From the NCBI GenBank assembly GCA_046349035.1, contig JAXMDC010000002.1:1-64000 (forward strand): a stretch of DNA of 64,000 nt. Direction: 5' to 3'. This DNA comes from JAXMDC01 sp046349035 (GTDB taxonomy: Bacteria > Pseudomonadota > Alphaproteobacteria > Rhizobiales > Kaistiaceae). Shown one piece after another: positions 6,336 through 15,500 of this stretch. The notes under the pieces were generated by a model. The model had not been told where the DNA came from. It saw only the letters and a list, made by a program, of their open reading frames with translations, and searched no databases. A program made the position numbers and the translations under genes. Each line of letters starts with the position of its first letter. Within the stretch, counting starts at the first letter, position 1.

Positions 6336-9059
6336 TTATCGCGTGGCGTCGTTCGCCGCCGGCCTTCGGGCCGCCGGCTCGGACGCGGCGTCCCTTGCCA
6401 GCGTCGCCTGCGCCGCGGCGAGGCGGGCGACCGGCACGCGGAAGGGCGAGCAGCTGACGTAGTCGAGGCAGGCCTTGTCGAAGAAGTGGATCGACGCTGG
6501 GTCGCCGCCGTGCTCGCCGCAGATGCCGAGCTTGAGCGCTTTGCGCGCGGCGCGGCCGCGGCTGGCGGCGATCTCGACGAGCTGCCCGACGCCCTCCTGG
6601 TCGAGGCTGGCGAAGGGGTCCTTCTCGAAGATGCCGGCCTTGAGATAGGCGTCGAGGAACGAAGCTGAATCGTCTCTGGAGAGGCCGAGTGTCGTCTGCG
6701 TCAGGTCGTTGGTGCCGAAGGAGAAGAACTCGGCGCTTTCGGCGATCTCGCCGGCCATCAGCGCCGCCCGCGGCAGTTCGATCATCGTGCCGATGGTGAA
6801 GGCGGGGAGGGCGCTGCCGGCTTTGGCGGCGTCGGCCTTCACCGCCGCGGCGGTCGCCTCGATCCGCGCCTTGATGAAGTCGAGTTCGCGCCGCCCGGCG
6901 ACCAGCGGCACCATGATCTCGACGATCGCCGGTTCGCCCGTCCGCTTCCCCGCCTCGATCGCCGCTTCCAGGATCGCCCGCGCCTGCATCTCGGCGATCT
7001 CGGGATAGGTGATGGTGAGGCGGACGCCCCGGTGCCCGAGCATCGGGTTGAACTCGTGCAGCGCCTCGGCGCGCTCCTTGAGCTTCGCCGCCGGCACGCC
7101 CATCGCCGCCGCCACCTCGGCGATCTCGGCCGCGCTCTTCGGCAGGAATTCGTGGAGCGGCGGGTCGAGGAGGCGGATGGTGACCGGCAGCCCCTTCATG
7201 ATGGTGAAGAGTTCGACGAAGTCGCCGCGCTGCATCGGCAGCAGCTTCTGAAGCGCCCGCCGCCGCTCCGCCTCGTTGTCGGCGAGGATCATTTCGCGCA
7301 CGGCGACGATGCGGTCGGCGTTGAAGAACATGTGCTCCGTGCGGCAGAGGCCGATCCCCTCGGCGCCGAAGGCGCGGGCGGTGCGGGCGTCCGCCGGCGT
7401 GTCGGCGTTGGTCCTGACCTTCATGCGGCGGATGCCGTCGGCCCAGCCCATCAGCCGCGCGAAGTCGCCCGAGAGCTGCGGCTGGACGGTCGGCACGCTG
7501 CCGATCATCACCTGGCCGGCGCCGCCGTCGATGGTGATCGTCTCGCCCCGCCGCACCATTTTGCCGGCGCAGGAGACGGTGCCCGCCTCGGCGTCGATCT
7601 TGATCGTCCCCGCGCCAGTGATGCAGGGCTTGCCCATGCCGCGCGCCACCACCGCGGCGTGGCTGGTCATGCCGCCGCGTGTCGTCAGGATGCCCTCGGC
7701 GGCGTGCATGCCGTGGATGTCCTCGGGGCTCGTCTCGACGCGGACGAGGATCACCTTCCGGCCGGCCGCGCGCGCCGACTCCGCCTCCTCGGAGGTGAAG
7801 ACGATGGCGCCGGAGGCGGCGCCCGGCGAAGCGGGGAGGCCGGTGCCGAGGATGACCCGCTCGGCCTTCGGGTCGAGCGTCGGGTGGAGCAATTGGTCGA
7901 GCGCCGCCGGGTCGACGCGGGCCACCGCCTCCTCGCGGCTGACCAGTTTCTCGTCGGCCATGTCGACGGCGACCTTCAGCGCCGCCGCAGCCGTGCGCTT
8001 GCCGCTGCGGGTCTGCAGCATGAAGAGGCGCCCGCGCTCGATGGTGAACTCGACGTCCTGCATGTCGCGATAGTGCCGCTCGAGCTTCTCGCAGATCGCC
8101 CTGAACGCGGCGAACGCCTCCGGCATCAGCGTCTCCAGCGACGGCAGCTCGCTATGCGCGGCGATGCGCGCGGCCTCGGTCAGATCCTGTGGCGTCCGGA
8201 TACCCGCCACCACGTCCTCGCCCTGCGCGTTCACCAGGAACTCGCCGTAGAGCGCCTTCTCGCCGGTCGCCGGGTTGCGGGTGAAGGCGACCCCGGTCGC
8301 CGAGGTGGTGCCCATATTGCCGAACACCATCGCCTGGACATTGACGGCGGTGCCCCAGCTCTCCGGGATGTCGTGCAGGCGGCGATAGGTGACGGCGCGC
8401 GGCGTCATCCACGAGCGGAAGACGGCGGCGATGGCGCCGGCCAATTGCTCCTCGGCCTTCTGCGGGAACGGCTTGCCGCTCTCCTCCTCGACCACCGCCT
8501 TGTAGCGCGGCAGCAGCTCGGCCCAGTCCTCGGCGGAGAGTTCGGTGTCGAGGTGGAGGCTGTGCCGCTCCTTGAAGCGCTCCAGGATCTCCTCGAAGGC
8601 ATGATGGTCGAGCCCCAGCACGACGTTGGAGTACATGGTGATGAAGCGGCGATAAGAGTCGTAGGCGAAGCGGCGGTCGGCGAGGGCGGCGAGCGCCTCG
8701 ACCGTCTCGTCGTTGAGGCCGAGATTGAGGACCGTGTCCATCATCCCCGGCATCGACGCCCGCGCGCCGGAGCGGACCGAGACCAGGAGCGGGGCCTTGG
8801 CATCGCCGAAGCGCTTGCCGGTCCGCTTGCCGATCAGCGCCAGCGCCGCGTCGATCTCGGCTTGGAGGCCGGCCGGGTAGGTCTGGCCGTTGGCGTAGAA
8901 ATGGGTGCAGACCTCGGTGGTGATGGTGAAGCCGGGCGGCACCGGCAGGCCGAGGTTGGACATCTCGGCGAGGTTCGCCCCCTTGCCGCCGAGGAGGTTC
9001 TTCATCCCGGCGGCGCCCTCCGCGCTGCCCTCGCCGAAGGAATAGACCCACTTCGCCAT
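6336..9059 (-). CDS. ppdK: Pyruvate, phosphate dikinase
   Basis: 907 residues, close to the usual family length. Catalyses pyruvate + ATP + Pi to phosphoenolpyruvate + AMP + PPi, a reversible link between glycolysis and gluconeogenesis in the cytosol. Visible parts: N-terminal nucleotide-binding domain (LLGGKGANLAEM near the start, PGMMDTVLNLGL), the central phosphohistidine domain with catalytic His in GGMTSHAAVVARGMGKPC, and the C-terminal TIM-barrel PEP/pyruvate domain (FGTNDLTQTTLG, GICGEHGG). ATG 9059 begins the conserved MAKWVYSFG; the frame is open 13 codons further upstream without support. The gene is transcribed towards the foreign ATPase-TOPRIM gene and ends 17 bases from it. Confidence 0.98.
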   Translation of the reverse strand: MAKWVYSFGEGSAEGAAGMKNLLGGKGANLAEMSNLGLPVPPGFTITTEVCTHFYANGQTYPAGLQAEIDAALALIGKRTGKRFGDAKAPLLVSVRSGARASMPGMMDTVLNLGLNDETVEALAALADRRFAYDSYRRFITMYSNVVLGLDHHAFEEILERFKERHSLHLDTELSAEDWAELLPRYKAVVEEESGKPFPQKAEEQLAGAIAAVFRSWMTPRAVTYRRLHDIPESWGTAVNVQAMVFGNMGTTSATGVAFTRNPATGEKALYGEFLVNAQGEDVVAGIRTPQDLTEAARIAAHSELPSLETLMPEAFAAFRAICEKLERHYRDMQDVEFTIERGRLFMLQTRSGKRTAAAALKVAVDMADEKLVSREEAVARVDPAALDQLLHPTLDPKAERVILGTGLPASPGAASGAIVFTSEEAESARAAGRKVILVRVETSPEDIHGMHAAEGILTTRGGMTSHAAVVARGMGKPCITGAGTIKIDAEAGTVSCAGKMVRRGETITIDGGAGQVMIGSVPTVQPQLSGDFARLMGWADGIRRMKVRTNADTPADARTARAFGAEGIGLCRTEHMFFNADRIVAVREMILADNEAERRRALQKLLPMQRGDFVELFTIMKGLPVTIRLLDPPLHEFLPKSAAEIAEVAAAMGVPAAKLKERAEALHEFNPMLGHRGVRLTITYPEIAEMQARAILEAAIEAGKRTGEPAIVEIMVPLVAGRRELDFIKARIEATAAAVKADAAKAGSALPAFTIGTMIELPRAALMAGEIAESAEFFSFGTNDLTQTTLGLSRDDSASFLDAYLKAGIFEKDPFASLDQEGVGQLVEIAASRGRAARKALKLGICGEHGGDPASIHFFDKACLDYVSCSPFRVPVARLAAAQATLARDAASEPAARRPAANDATR

Positions 9060-9434
9060 CTCGTTGGCCCTGGCTTTGCGCGGGAGAAGGCGCCCCACCC
9101 GCCGTCCCTCAGATGCGGCCCTTGGTAAGGGCGCCCGTTGTGCAGTGCAACTAGCGTAGGGCGAGAGGGTGAATCCGGGGGGAGGCGGGCGTAGGCGATC
9201 CTACCCGCGAAGCGGGGGAGGGGGACCGCCGAAGGCGGTGGAGGGGGCGAGGGCCCGGGCGGTTGGGCATCAGCCTAACGCACTTGGCGGAAAGCCCGCG
9301 GCATGGACTCAGCGGAACGAGAAAAGTCGGCGCTGCACCCGTCCCCACCACCGCGAAGCCTGCCCTCGGGCGTGCCGAAGGCCGGACCCGGGAACGGTCG
9401 CCCGCCCGCAGGCCGGGCGGATCAGGCCGCCGCC
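9060..9434. other. Intergenic region between ppdK and marR-type gene
   Basis: 375 bases without a supported gene. It holds GC-rich hairpins near 9195-9240 (CCCGCGAAGCGGG and ACCGCCGAAGGCGGT) of a kind common between alphaproteobacterial genes, probably terminators of the leftward MarR gene. The promoter of ppdK must lie in the part next to 9059. Confidence 0.4.
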
Positions 9435-10016
9435 CTAAGCCGCCTCGGCCGGCTCCTGGATGGCGCAGATCGCTTCGGCGTCGTAGGCGCTGAGCGGTTC
9501 GCCGACGAGGGCGCAGCGGTGCGGCGCTTCCTCGCTGGGGCCTTCGCCGGGGCGGAAGTGGCGGCACGACGTGCAGACGCCGAAGGCGCGCCCGCCGCTC
9601 CGCTCGACGGTGCGGGCGAGCGCTTCGCCGAGGATCGCCCGAAGGCGGCCGATCTCGGTGCCGGCGCTGGTCGAGAGGTCGACGGCGAGCGCCGTCAGCG
9701 GGTCCTCGGCGAGCGCCGCGGCGCCCTGTTCGGTGAGGCGGAGGTCGACCGAGCGGCGGTCGCGCGGACTCGCGGCGCGGGCGATGTAGCCCTTCTCTTC
9801 GAGCGCGATCAGCGTCTGCGAGATCGTCCCGCGCGTCGAGCCGAGATAGTCGGCAAGCGCGGCCGGGGTGCGGGAGAAGCGGTTGGCGTGCGAGAGGAAA
9901 CGGAGCGCCTCCCATTGCGCCGGGTTCAGCCCGCCGCCCGACTCGCGGCCGCGCGTCAGCCGCTCCAGGCGGTCGATCAGAAAGGCCGCCTCGCGGGCGT
10001 CGTCGGCTCGGCTCAT
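9435..10016 (-). CDS. MarR-family regulator with C-terminal four-cysteine motif
   Basis: 193 residues from ATG 10016. Residues about 10-135 form a MarR winged-helix domain (LNPAQWEALRFLSHANRF, DNA-reading region STRGTISQTLIALEEKGYI, wing with SPRDRRSVDLRLTEQG). The C-terminal tail carries C148-x2-C151-x-H153, H166-x-C168 and C184, a pattern suited to an iron-sulphur cluster or zinc, hence a possible redox- or metal-responsive regulator. In-frame GTG codons at 10052 and 10067 could add up to 17 residues; ribosome-binding sites do not settle this. It is divergent from a dihaem cytochrome c gene (10231), its most likely target; that link is inference. Confidence 0.88.
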   Translation of the reverse strand: MSRADDAREAAFLIDRLERLTRGRESGGGLNPAQWEALRFLSHANRFSRTPAALADYLGSTRGTISQTLIALEEKGYIARAASPRDRRSVDLRLTEQGAAALAEDPLTALAVDLSTSAGTEIGRLRAILGEALARTVERSGGRAFGVCTSCRHFRPGEGPSEEAPHRCALVGEPLSAYDAEAICAIQEPAEAA

Positions 10017-10230
10017 GGGGGAGAGCAGCTCGGTAAGCGACTCGTCTTGCACACCGCCCCGAATCACTAGCCGCCGATGATGGCGAAGGACCGGCGCTTC
10101 GGCAACGCGTCAAGCGCCGAACGGCTTGCCATTGCGGAATGCACAGCCGAAAGTGCGGGCGGACGGAGCCGGGAGGCGCGTTCGGGAGGGCCGCCGCCGG
10201 CGGTTCACGCGTAAGGGGGTTCAGGGAGAG

Positions 10231-11247
10231 ATGTCGAACGAGATAAGCCGCAAGAGGCTGGGGCTGGCCGCCCTGGCGACAATTGCCCTTGCCGCGGGAG
10301 CGGCAATCGCCCAGCAGGCCGCACCGGATGTGGCGCCGATCTGGGCCTGGGGCTTCACCACACCGGCACCGACGCCGCCGCCGGCCGGTACGCCGCGCGA
10401 CACAGTCGCCAAATACAGCGTTCCCGGCTCGAAGGCCTCCTACACCGAGGCCGAGGCCAATTTCGGTTTCGGCCCCGCCGACTGGTTCCCCGAGGACCAT
10501 CCGGCGATGCCCGAGATCGTCGCCCACGGCCGCCAGGCCGCCAACATCCAGGCCTGCTCGCTCTGCCACATGCCGAACGGCTTCGGCCGCCAGGAGAACG
10601 CCAACGTCTCCGGCCTGCCGCGCGAGTATTTCCTGCAGACTCTGGCCGACTTCAAAGCCGGCAACCGCACCACCTCGGACAAGCGCAAGACCAACACCGC
10701 GACGATGTCCAACATCGCCAAGAACATGACCGACGAGGAACTGCGGCAGGCGACCGACTATTTCACGGCGATCAAGGTGACGCCGTGGGTCAAGGTGGTC
10801 GAGGCAACCAGCGTGCCGAAGATGCGCTCGGCCGGCGGCATCCTCCTGCCGCTGACCGGCGACGAGGCCGGCACCGAGCCGCTCGGCGCCCGCATCATCG
10901 AAACGCCGCAGGATCCGATCCAGACCGAGAAGTGGCGGAACTCGCATTCCGGTTTCGTCGCCTATGTGCCGCCGGGCGCGGTCAAGCGCGGCGAGGCGCT
11001 GGCCACCACCGGCGACGGCGGCCGCTTCACCGCCTGCGTCGCCTGCCATGGCGGCGATCTGAAGGGCCTCGGCCCGATCCCGCCGATCGCCGGCCGTTCG
11101 CCGAGCTATCTGGTGCGCCAGCTCTACGACATGCAGCACGGCAACCGGACCGGCGCCTGGACGACGCTGATGGCACCGGTAGTGGCCAAGCTCACGCCGG
11201 ACGATCTGATCGCGCTCGCCGCCTACGCGGCCTCGTTGACGCCCTGA
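10231..11247 (+). CDS. Periplasmic dihaem cytochrome c
   Basis: 338 residues with a signal peptide (hydrophobic 10-27, cleavage after AIAQQA). Two class I cytochrome c domains each carry a haem-binding CxxCH: CSLCH at 109-113 and CVACH at 269-273, with distal Met candidates in later MSNIAKNM and LMAP segments. It resembles cytochrome c4-like or soluble dehydrogenase electron-acceptor proteins. GGGAGAG precedes ATG 10231, and the start gives a clean leader; the longer frame from 10126 is not supported. Divergent from the MarR-type gene; followed by a strong terminator, so a single-gene unit. The electron partner is not encoded nearby. Confidence 0.9.
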   Translation: MSNEISRKRLGLAALATIALAAGAAIAQQAAPDVAPIWAWGFTTPAPTPPPAGTPRDTVAKYSVPGSKASYTEAEANFGFGPADWFPEDHPAMPEIVAHGRQAANIQACSLCHMPNGFGRQENANVSGLPREYFLQTLADFKAGNRTTSDKRKTNTATMSNIAKNMTDEELRQATDYFTAIKVTPWVKVVEATSVPKMRSAGGILLPLTGDEAGTEPLGARIIETPQDPIQTEKWRNSHSGFVAYVPPGAVKRGEALATTGDGGRFTACVACHGGDLKGLGPIPPIAGRSPSYLVRQLYDMQHGNRTGAWTTLMAPVVAKLTPDDLIALAAYAASLTP

Positions 11248-11258
11248 CAGAAAAAGCG

Positions 11259-11290
11259 AAGCCGGCCCGTCGGCGGGGCCGGCTTTGCCG
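11259..11290 (+). terminator. Terminator of the dihaem cytochrome gene
   Basis: Ten-base-pair perfect stem AAGCCGGCCC (11259-11268) with 11276-11285, seven-base loop, then TGCCGTCTG. It starts 12 bases after the cytochrome stop codon. Confidence 0.8.
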
Positions 11291-11464
11291 TCTGCCTGGT
11301 GGAGAGCCTGGCCGGACGGGGTAAGGCAAGCGCTGCAGCCACGCACGACGGTATCGCCTGTGGTGCGCGGATAGGTTGATGGGGGTGGGTATGACATCTC
11401 TCAAAGATGTGATAACCGGCAGTCCGGTCGGATTGTCTCCCACTCCCAGTACGAGATCGCCGCC

Positions 11465-12391
11465 GTGCTCGATCGCGTCACCGGACTTCAGGTCTTTGCC
11501 CGCGTCGCCCGGCTCGGCAGTTTCACCGGGGCGGCGCGTGCCCTCGGCATGTCGGCCTCGATGGCGACCAAGCATGTCGATGCCCTGGAGGATCGCCTCG
11601 GCGCGCAGCTCCTGGTGCGCACCACCCGCCGCCTGACGCTGACCGAAGCCGGGTCGCGCTTCCTCGCCAGTGCCGAAGCGATCCTCGCCGAACTCGACGA
11701 AGCCGAAGCGGCCGCGACCGGCGACACCACCGATGCCCGCGGCGTCCTCCGCCTCAGCGCGCCGGTCTCCTTCGGCGTGCGCGAAGTGGTGCCGGCTCTC
11801 GCCGAATTCGCCGAGCAGCATCCCGCGCTGGTCATCGATGTCGGCTTCAGCGACCAGTATGTCGACCTCGTCAAGGAGGGCTGGGACCTGGCCCTCCGCA
11901 TCGGCACGCTCCGCGATTCCGCGCTGGTCGCCAGGAAGCTGGCGCCGGTCGGCCTCACTCTCGTCGCCTCGCGCGAGTATCTCGACCGCCGCGGCCATCC
12001 CCGCTGCATCGCCGACCTCGCCGGCCACACCTGCCTCGGCTACACGCTGCGCGCCGACGGACGCACCGACATCTGGTATTTCGGCGCGAACGGCGAGATC
12101 GCCCAGCCGGTCGGCGGCAACCTCAACGCTAATAACGGCGACGCGCTCACCGCGGCGGCTCGCGCCGGACGCGGCATTGCCCTGCAGCCGACGCCGGTGG
12201 TGGCGGACGACCTTCGCGCCGGGACGCTGGTCGCGCTGCGCCTGGAAGCCGAGCCGACGCCGGCCGGCCACGTGCATGCCGTTTACGCTCCGTCGCGCCA
12301 CGTCCCTGCCAAAGTGCGGGCGCTGATCGATTTTCTCGCCAGGCGTTGGGCCGGAACGCCGCCCTGGGACCAGGGGTTGGATCGCCTCTAG
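11465..12391 (+). CDS. LysR-family transcriptional regulator
   Basis: 308 residues: N-terminal helix-turn-helix (FARVARLGSFTGAARALGMS, LEDRLGAQLLVRTTRRLTLTEAG) and a C-terminal type 2 periplasmic-binding-like effector domain from about residue 90. It belongs to the CrgA/DmlR-like branch (LRLSAPVSFG, LVKEGWDLALRIG). GTG 11465 is used, with only a weak ribosome-binding site. No divergent target gene is adjacent; the upstream 170 bases separate it from the cytochrome terminator. The target is unknown. It is convergent with the methyltransferase gene, with 12 bases between stops. Confidence 0.92.
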   Translation: MLDRVTGLQVFARVARLGSFTGAARALGMSASMATKHVDALEDRLGAQLLVRTTRRLTLTEAGSRFLASAEAILAELDEAEAAATGDTTDARGVLRLSAPVSFGVREVVPALAEFAEQHPALVIDVGFSDQYVDLVKEGWDLALRIGTLRDSALVARKLAPVGLTLVASREYLDRRGHPRCIADLAGHTCLGYTLRADGRTDIWYFGANGEIAQPVGGNLNANNGDALTAAARAGRGIALQPTPVVADDLRAGTLVALRLEAEPTPAGHVHAVYAPSRHVPAKVRALIDFLARRWAGTPPWDQGLDRL

Positions 12392-12403
12392 CCGAGCGCA
12401 AGC

Positions 12404-13246
12404 TCAGCGGCGGCTGAGGATCAGCGTCGGGCAGTGCGCGCCGACCTCGTAGCTCTTGGTCAGCGTCGCTTCGAGAGCGAAGTGCGGCGCAAATTGCGCC
12501 CGCAATGCCGCGAGCGTCGGGAAGACGAAGCGGACGCGGCTGGTGCGGAAGGCGTCGAGCACATCGACCGCCGCCGCCGGCCAGCCGGTGGCGCGGGTCA
12601 GTGCCTCGGCGCCGATGCCGGCCGCCGCCCAAAGCTCCCAGGCCTTGGCCACCGGCACCGCGCCGTCGCCGTCGGGGTCGGTCGCCATGTAGAGGCGCAT
12701 CCGCAGCGCGCTGACGCTGCCGATGTGGCCGGCGGCAAGGTCGGAGAAGATTGCCTCCGGCCGCTCCACCGGGTCCGGCCGCGCATAAACGCGGAGGGCG
12801 ATCCGCCCGCCGGGGGCCAGCACGCGGTGGAGTTCGCGCGTCACCGCCGCTTGCGCCGCCAGAGAGTCGACCGAGTTGTAGCTGCCGTCGCCGACAGCGA
12901 GGTCGATGCTTCCCGAGGGCAGGGGAAGGGCCCGCCAATCGGCGACGAGCGCCTTCCCGGCGACGCCGGCCGCCGTGTCCGGCCACACCCCGGCAACCAT
13001 GCCCGGGGCGATATCGCAGGCCGTGACCTCGCTTCCCGACGGCCAGGCGAGGCGCGCCACCTCCGGCGTCACGCCGAGCATCAACACCCGCGGCGGGCGG
13101 CCAAGGCGGTGCGCCGCCTCGGCGGCCGCGGCGGCAAGCGCGGCGATATCCTCATCGGAGGGCTTCAGCGGCGGCCCGAGATGCTGCCAGCGCTGCGCCT
13201 GTCCCGACCAATGTGCCGCGGCGACCGCCGCCTCGCCCCCTGTCAT
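12404..13246 (-). CDS. Class I SAM-dependent methyltransferase
   Basis: 280 residues. Motif I is VLMLGVTPEVARLA (glycine-loop variant), followed by the acidic residue in VTACDIAPGM, motif II-like IDLAVGDGSYN, and LHRVLAPGGRIALRVYA typical of the class I fold. ATG 13246 yields the compact domain; the frame runs further upstream through the next gene but is non-coding there. It lies 77 bases downstream of the ATP-grasp-like gene on the same strand and is probably cotranscribed with it. The substrate cannot be told from sequence. Confidence 0.85.
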   Translation of the reverse strand: MTGGEAAVAAAHWSGQAQRWQHLGPPLKPSDEDIAALAAAAAEAAHRLGRPPRVLMLGVTPEVARLAWPSGSEVTACDIAPGMVAGVWPDTAAGVAGKALVADWRALPLPSGSIDLAVGDGSYNSVDSLAAQAAVTRELHRVLAPGGRIALRVYARPDPVERPEAIFSDLAAGHIGSVSALRMRLYMATDPDGDGAVPVAKAWELWAAAGIGAEALTRATGWPAAAVDVLDAFRTSRVRFVFPTLAALRAQFAPHFALEATLTKSYEVGAHCPTLILSRR

Positions 13247-13323
13247 GCCCCGCCCCGCTATCGTCGGCGTGACTCTGCCGAACGCCGCCAGCGAGGCAAG
13301 CGCAATCTCGGCGGCGGCGCGTC

Positions 13324-14256
13324 TCAGAAGTAAAGGTCGCGGTAGCTCGCCAGCCGCTCGCCGAGGCTTGGCGGCGGCGAGGCCGGGTCGAGCGCCGCCA
13401 GCGCGGCGTTCAGCCGCCCGGCGAAGGCGAGCTTCCCCGGCAGCCGATCCGCTCCGTACCACGAGCGTTTGAGGAGGATCGTCGGCACGGTGTTGATCTC
13501 GAAGGTGACGATCCGGCCCTCGCGGACGGCGTAGTCGATCCGCCCGAACTCGATGCCGGCGATCGCGAAGATTTCGGCGACGGCGTCTGCATGGGGGTTC
13601 TCGGCCATGAAGGCGTTGTCGAGGGCGACCCGCTCCGGCGGCCATATCGTCGTCGCCTTCACCGACCACTGGCTGTCGAAGAAGAGGTGCTGGGCGATCA
13701 GCTGCGGCCCCACCTTCATGACAGCATATTTGCGGTATTCCCCGCCCTCCGAGGTGTCGAAGAACTCGACGACGAGAAGGTCCCCTTCCGCCGTTCCCGC
13801 CGCCACCGCGGCGGGGACGGCCGCCTTCAGCGCCGCGGCGTTGCCAAGAAGCGGGCTCAGCGGCCCGGTGTGCTCGGTGCTGTTGCGCAGGAACACCGGG
13901 TAGCGGATTCGCGCCAGGTTTTCGTCGAGCCGGTAGACGTTGAACGGATTCAGTCCGCGCTCGTGGAGCGTCCGCAACAACTGGCGCCGTCGCAACGCCG
14001 CACCCGGCCGGTTGATGAGGCGGACACGCTCGCCGCGCCGCTGAAGGCGCTCATAGGCGTGGACCGCGGCGGCCTCCGCCGGCTGCGGCAGGCGCTCAAG
14101 GTCGGCGAAGACATAGGCGCCGTCGGCGAGGCGCGCCGGGTCGCCGAGGCGCTCGTAGGTAAGGAGCCGCACCCGGCCGCGCAGCGCCCCGCCCCACCAT
14201 CGGAGATATCGGCGGAGCGGCCCGGCATTGTCCGCCATCGTGAGGAAATGGAGCAC
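13324..14256 (-). CDS. Putative ATP-grasp-fold protein
   Basis: 310 residues from GTG 14256 (an ATG 18 bases later is the alternative). The last third looks like an ATP-grasp catalytic lobe: IEFGRIDYAVREGRIVTFEI followed by NTVPTI, with the D...E-x-N metal ligands, and an earlier LVVEFFDTSEGGEYRKYAVMK strand-lysine segment. The N-terminal part lacks a recognisable domain. Such enzymes ligate carboxylates to amines or phosphorylate substrates using ATP; the substrate here is unknown. It is followed on the same strand by a methyltransferase, so the two may modify one small molecule or peptide. Assignment rests on motif pattern only. Confidence 0.68.
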   Translation of the reverse strand: MLHFLTMADNAGPLRRYLRWWGGALRGRVRLLTYERLGDPARLADGAYVFADLERLPQPAEAAAVHAYERLQRRGERVRLINRPGAALRRRQLLRTLHERGLNPFNVYRLDENLARIRYPVFLRNSTEHTGPLSPLLGNAAALKAAVPAAVAAGTAEGDLLVVEFFDTSEGGEYRKYAVMKVGPQLIAQHLFFDSQWSVKATTIWPPERVALDNAFMAENPHADAVAEIFAIAGIEFGRIDYAVREGRIVTFEINTVPTILLKRSWYGADRLPGKLAFAGRLNAALAALDPASPPPSLGERLASYRDLYF

Positions 14257-14463
14257 GCCGCCATTCGCCGGACCGCGGCGATCCCGTCAAGGGTGGAGCG
14301 TCATCGCTGTTTGTCCCGCCGGTTGCTGAACGCGCATGCTATCCTGCGTCCGGGAAGTCGTCCGGGCGGCCCGTCATGATGCGAGTCAGTCCTCCCCTGG
14401 ACGAGCGACCGGACAACGAGACCGCAGCGACCCGATTTTTCGGGGTAACGAGGAGATTTGCCG

Positions 14464-14607
14464 ATGAGCAGGCGGCCCATGCATAGCAACAAGGAAGCCC
14501 GGAAGCCGAAGGCCGACGCCAAGAAGAAGGGGGCCGCCCCTGCTGCCGGTTCGACTGCCTCGGCCTTTGCCAGCCGGCCGCAGCCGAAGGGGAAGAAGGG
14601 GCACTGA
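14464..14607 (+). CDS. Small lysine-rich protein (47 residues)
   Basis: A short frame with an excellent GAGGAGA ribosome-binding site 7-8 bases before ATG 14464. The product is strongly basic (RKPKADAKKKG in the middle, PKGKKGH at the end) with an Ala/Ser segment, no cysteines and no membrane segment. Codon use is typical of the chromosome. Not recognised; basic, low-complexity small proteins of this kind may bind nucleic acid, but that is a guess. It stands alone between two leftward genes. Confidence 0.6.
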   Translation: MSRRPMHSNKEARKPKADAKKKGAAPAAGSTASAFASRPQPKGKKGH

Positions 14608-14689
14608 GCGATCGCGCCGGCGGGCGGCTCTTCGCCCGCGGCTGTCCCCAGGTCTGCGGATCGCGGGCCGGTCGGGCGGGTGAGAAAGG

Positions 14690-15334
14690 CTAGAGCGGCG
14701 GCAGCTTCTGCCCGTCCTTCTCGGCCTGAACGAGGGTCGCCTCGAACTTGCCGTCGGCGGTGCGGCGGATGCCCACTGAGACATCGGCGCCGGGCTTGAG
14801 CAGGCTACGGTCGGCGGCCACAAAGGTGGCGATGAAGGCTTCCGGCGGCACGACGATCTCGGCGGCGCCGTCCTTGTAGGTCAGCTTGAGCGTCTGACCC
14901 TCTGCGGCGCCGGCGGCGCCTTCGATTGCCGCGACATTGGCGTTGGTCATCACCCCGTTGGTGGCCGGCGCCCACGGGCCCTGGAAGCCGGTCTCGGCGG
15001 CGCGCGAACCGGCGCCGGGCGTGACGTTGATCTGTAGCGCCCGCACCACGCCGCCCGCCGTCCGGGTGCCGCCGACGGCGACGAAGTCGCCGGGCTTGAT
15101 GTCGGCGAGCTTGAGTTTGACGACGCCGGTGATCCGTGTGTCGGCGATCAAAGCGATTTCGACCTTGCTGCCGTCGCGCGCGGCGACGGTCAGCTTGTCG
15201 CCGACGAGATCGGCGACGGCGCCGCGAATGCGCGTCGGCGGGGCGGCGCCGCCGGCCGGCGCCTGGGCGAGCGCCGGCGCGGCGAGAGTGAGGGCGACGA
15301 CAAGGCCGGCAAGGCGGGGCAGCAGGGCGAGCAT
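14690..15334 (-). CDS. Secreted DUF5666-type protein
   Basis: 214 residues. ATG 15334 with GGGAAGG ahead gives a clean signal peptide (MLALLPRLAGLVVALTLAAP, cleavage near ALAQA). The mature protein has OB-fold-like DUF5666 strands (RIRGAVADLVGDKLTVAARDG, DTRITGVVKLKLADIKPGDF, a late LKPGADVSVGIRRTADG). These proteins are periplasmic and of unknown function. An upstream in-frame extension to 15403 has no support. The gene is monocistronic as far as can be seen. Confidence 0.8.
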   Translation of the reverse strand: MLALLPRLAGLVVALTLAAPALAQAPAGGAAPPTRIRGAVADLVGDKLTVAARDGSKVEIALIADTRITGVVKLKLADIKPGDFVAVGGTRTAGGVVRALQINVTPGAGSRAAETGFQGPWAPATNGVMTNANVAAIEGAAGAAEGQTLKLTYKDGAAEIVVPPEAFIATFVAADRSLLKPGADVSVGIRRTADGKFEATLVQAEKDGQKLPPL

Positions 15335-15500
15335 GGCGTGAACCTTCCCGAGCGGGACACGAGACGCCCAGTTAAGCAGAAGCGGCGGTCGCCTCGAAAT
15401 CATATTGCCGAGAAGACGCCACGCCGCTCAGCGCCGGCCGCAAACGCAACCGGCCCGCCATTGCTGGCGGGCCGGGCGAGAACCGCTGTCGCGGACTGAC

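Noticed and set aside
7032..9128. 698-codon plus-strand frame opposite ppdK
   Set aside because: Shadow of the ppdK gene; no domains or start signals.
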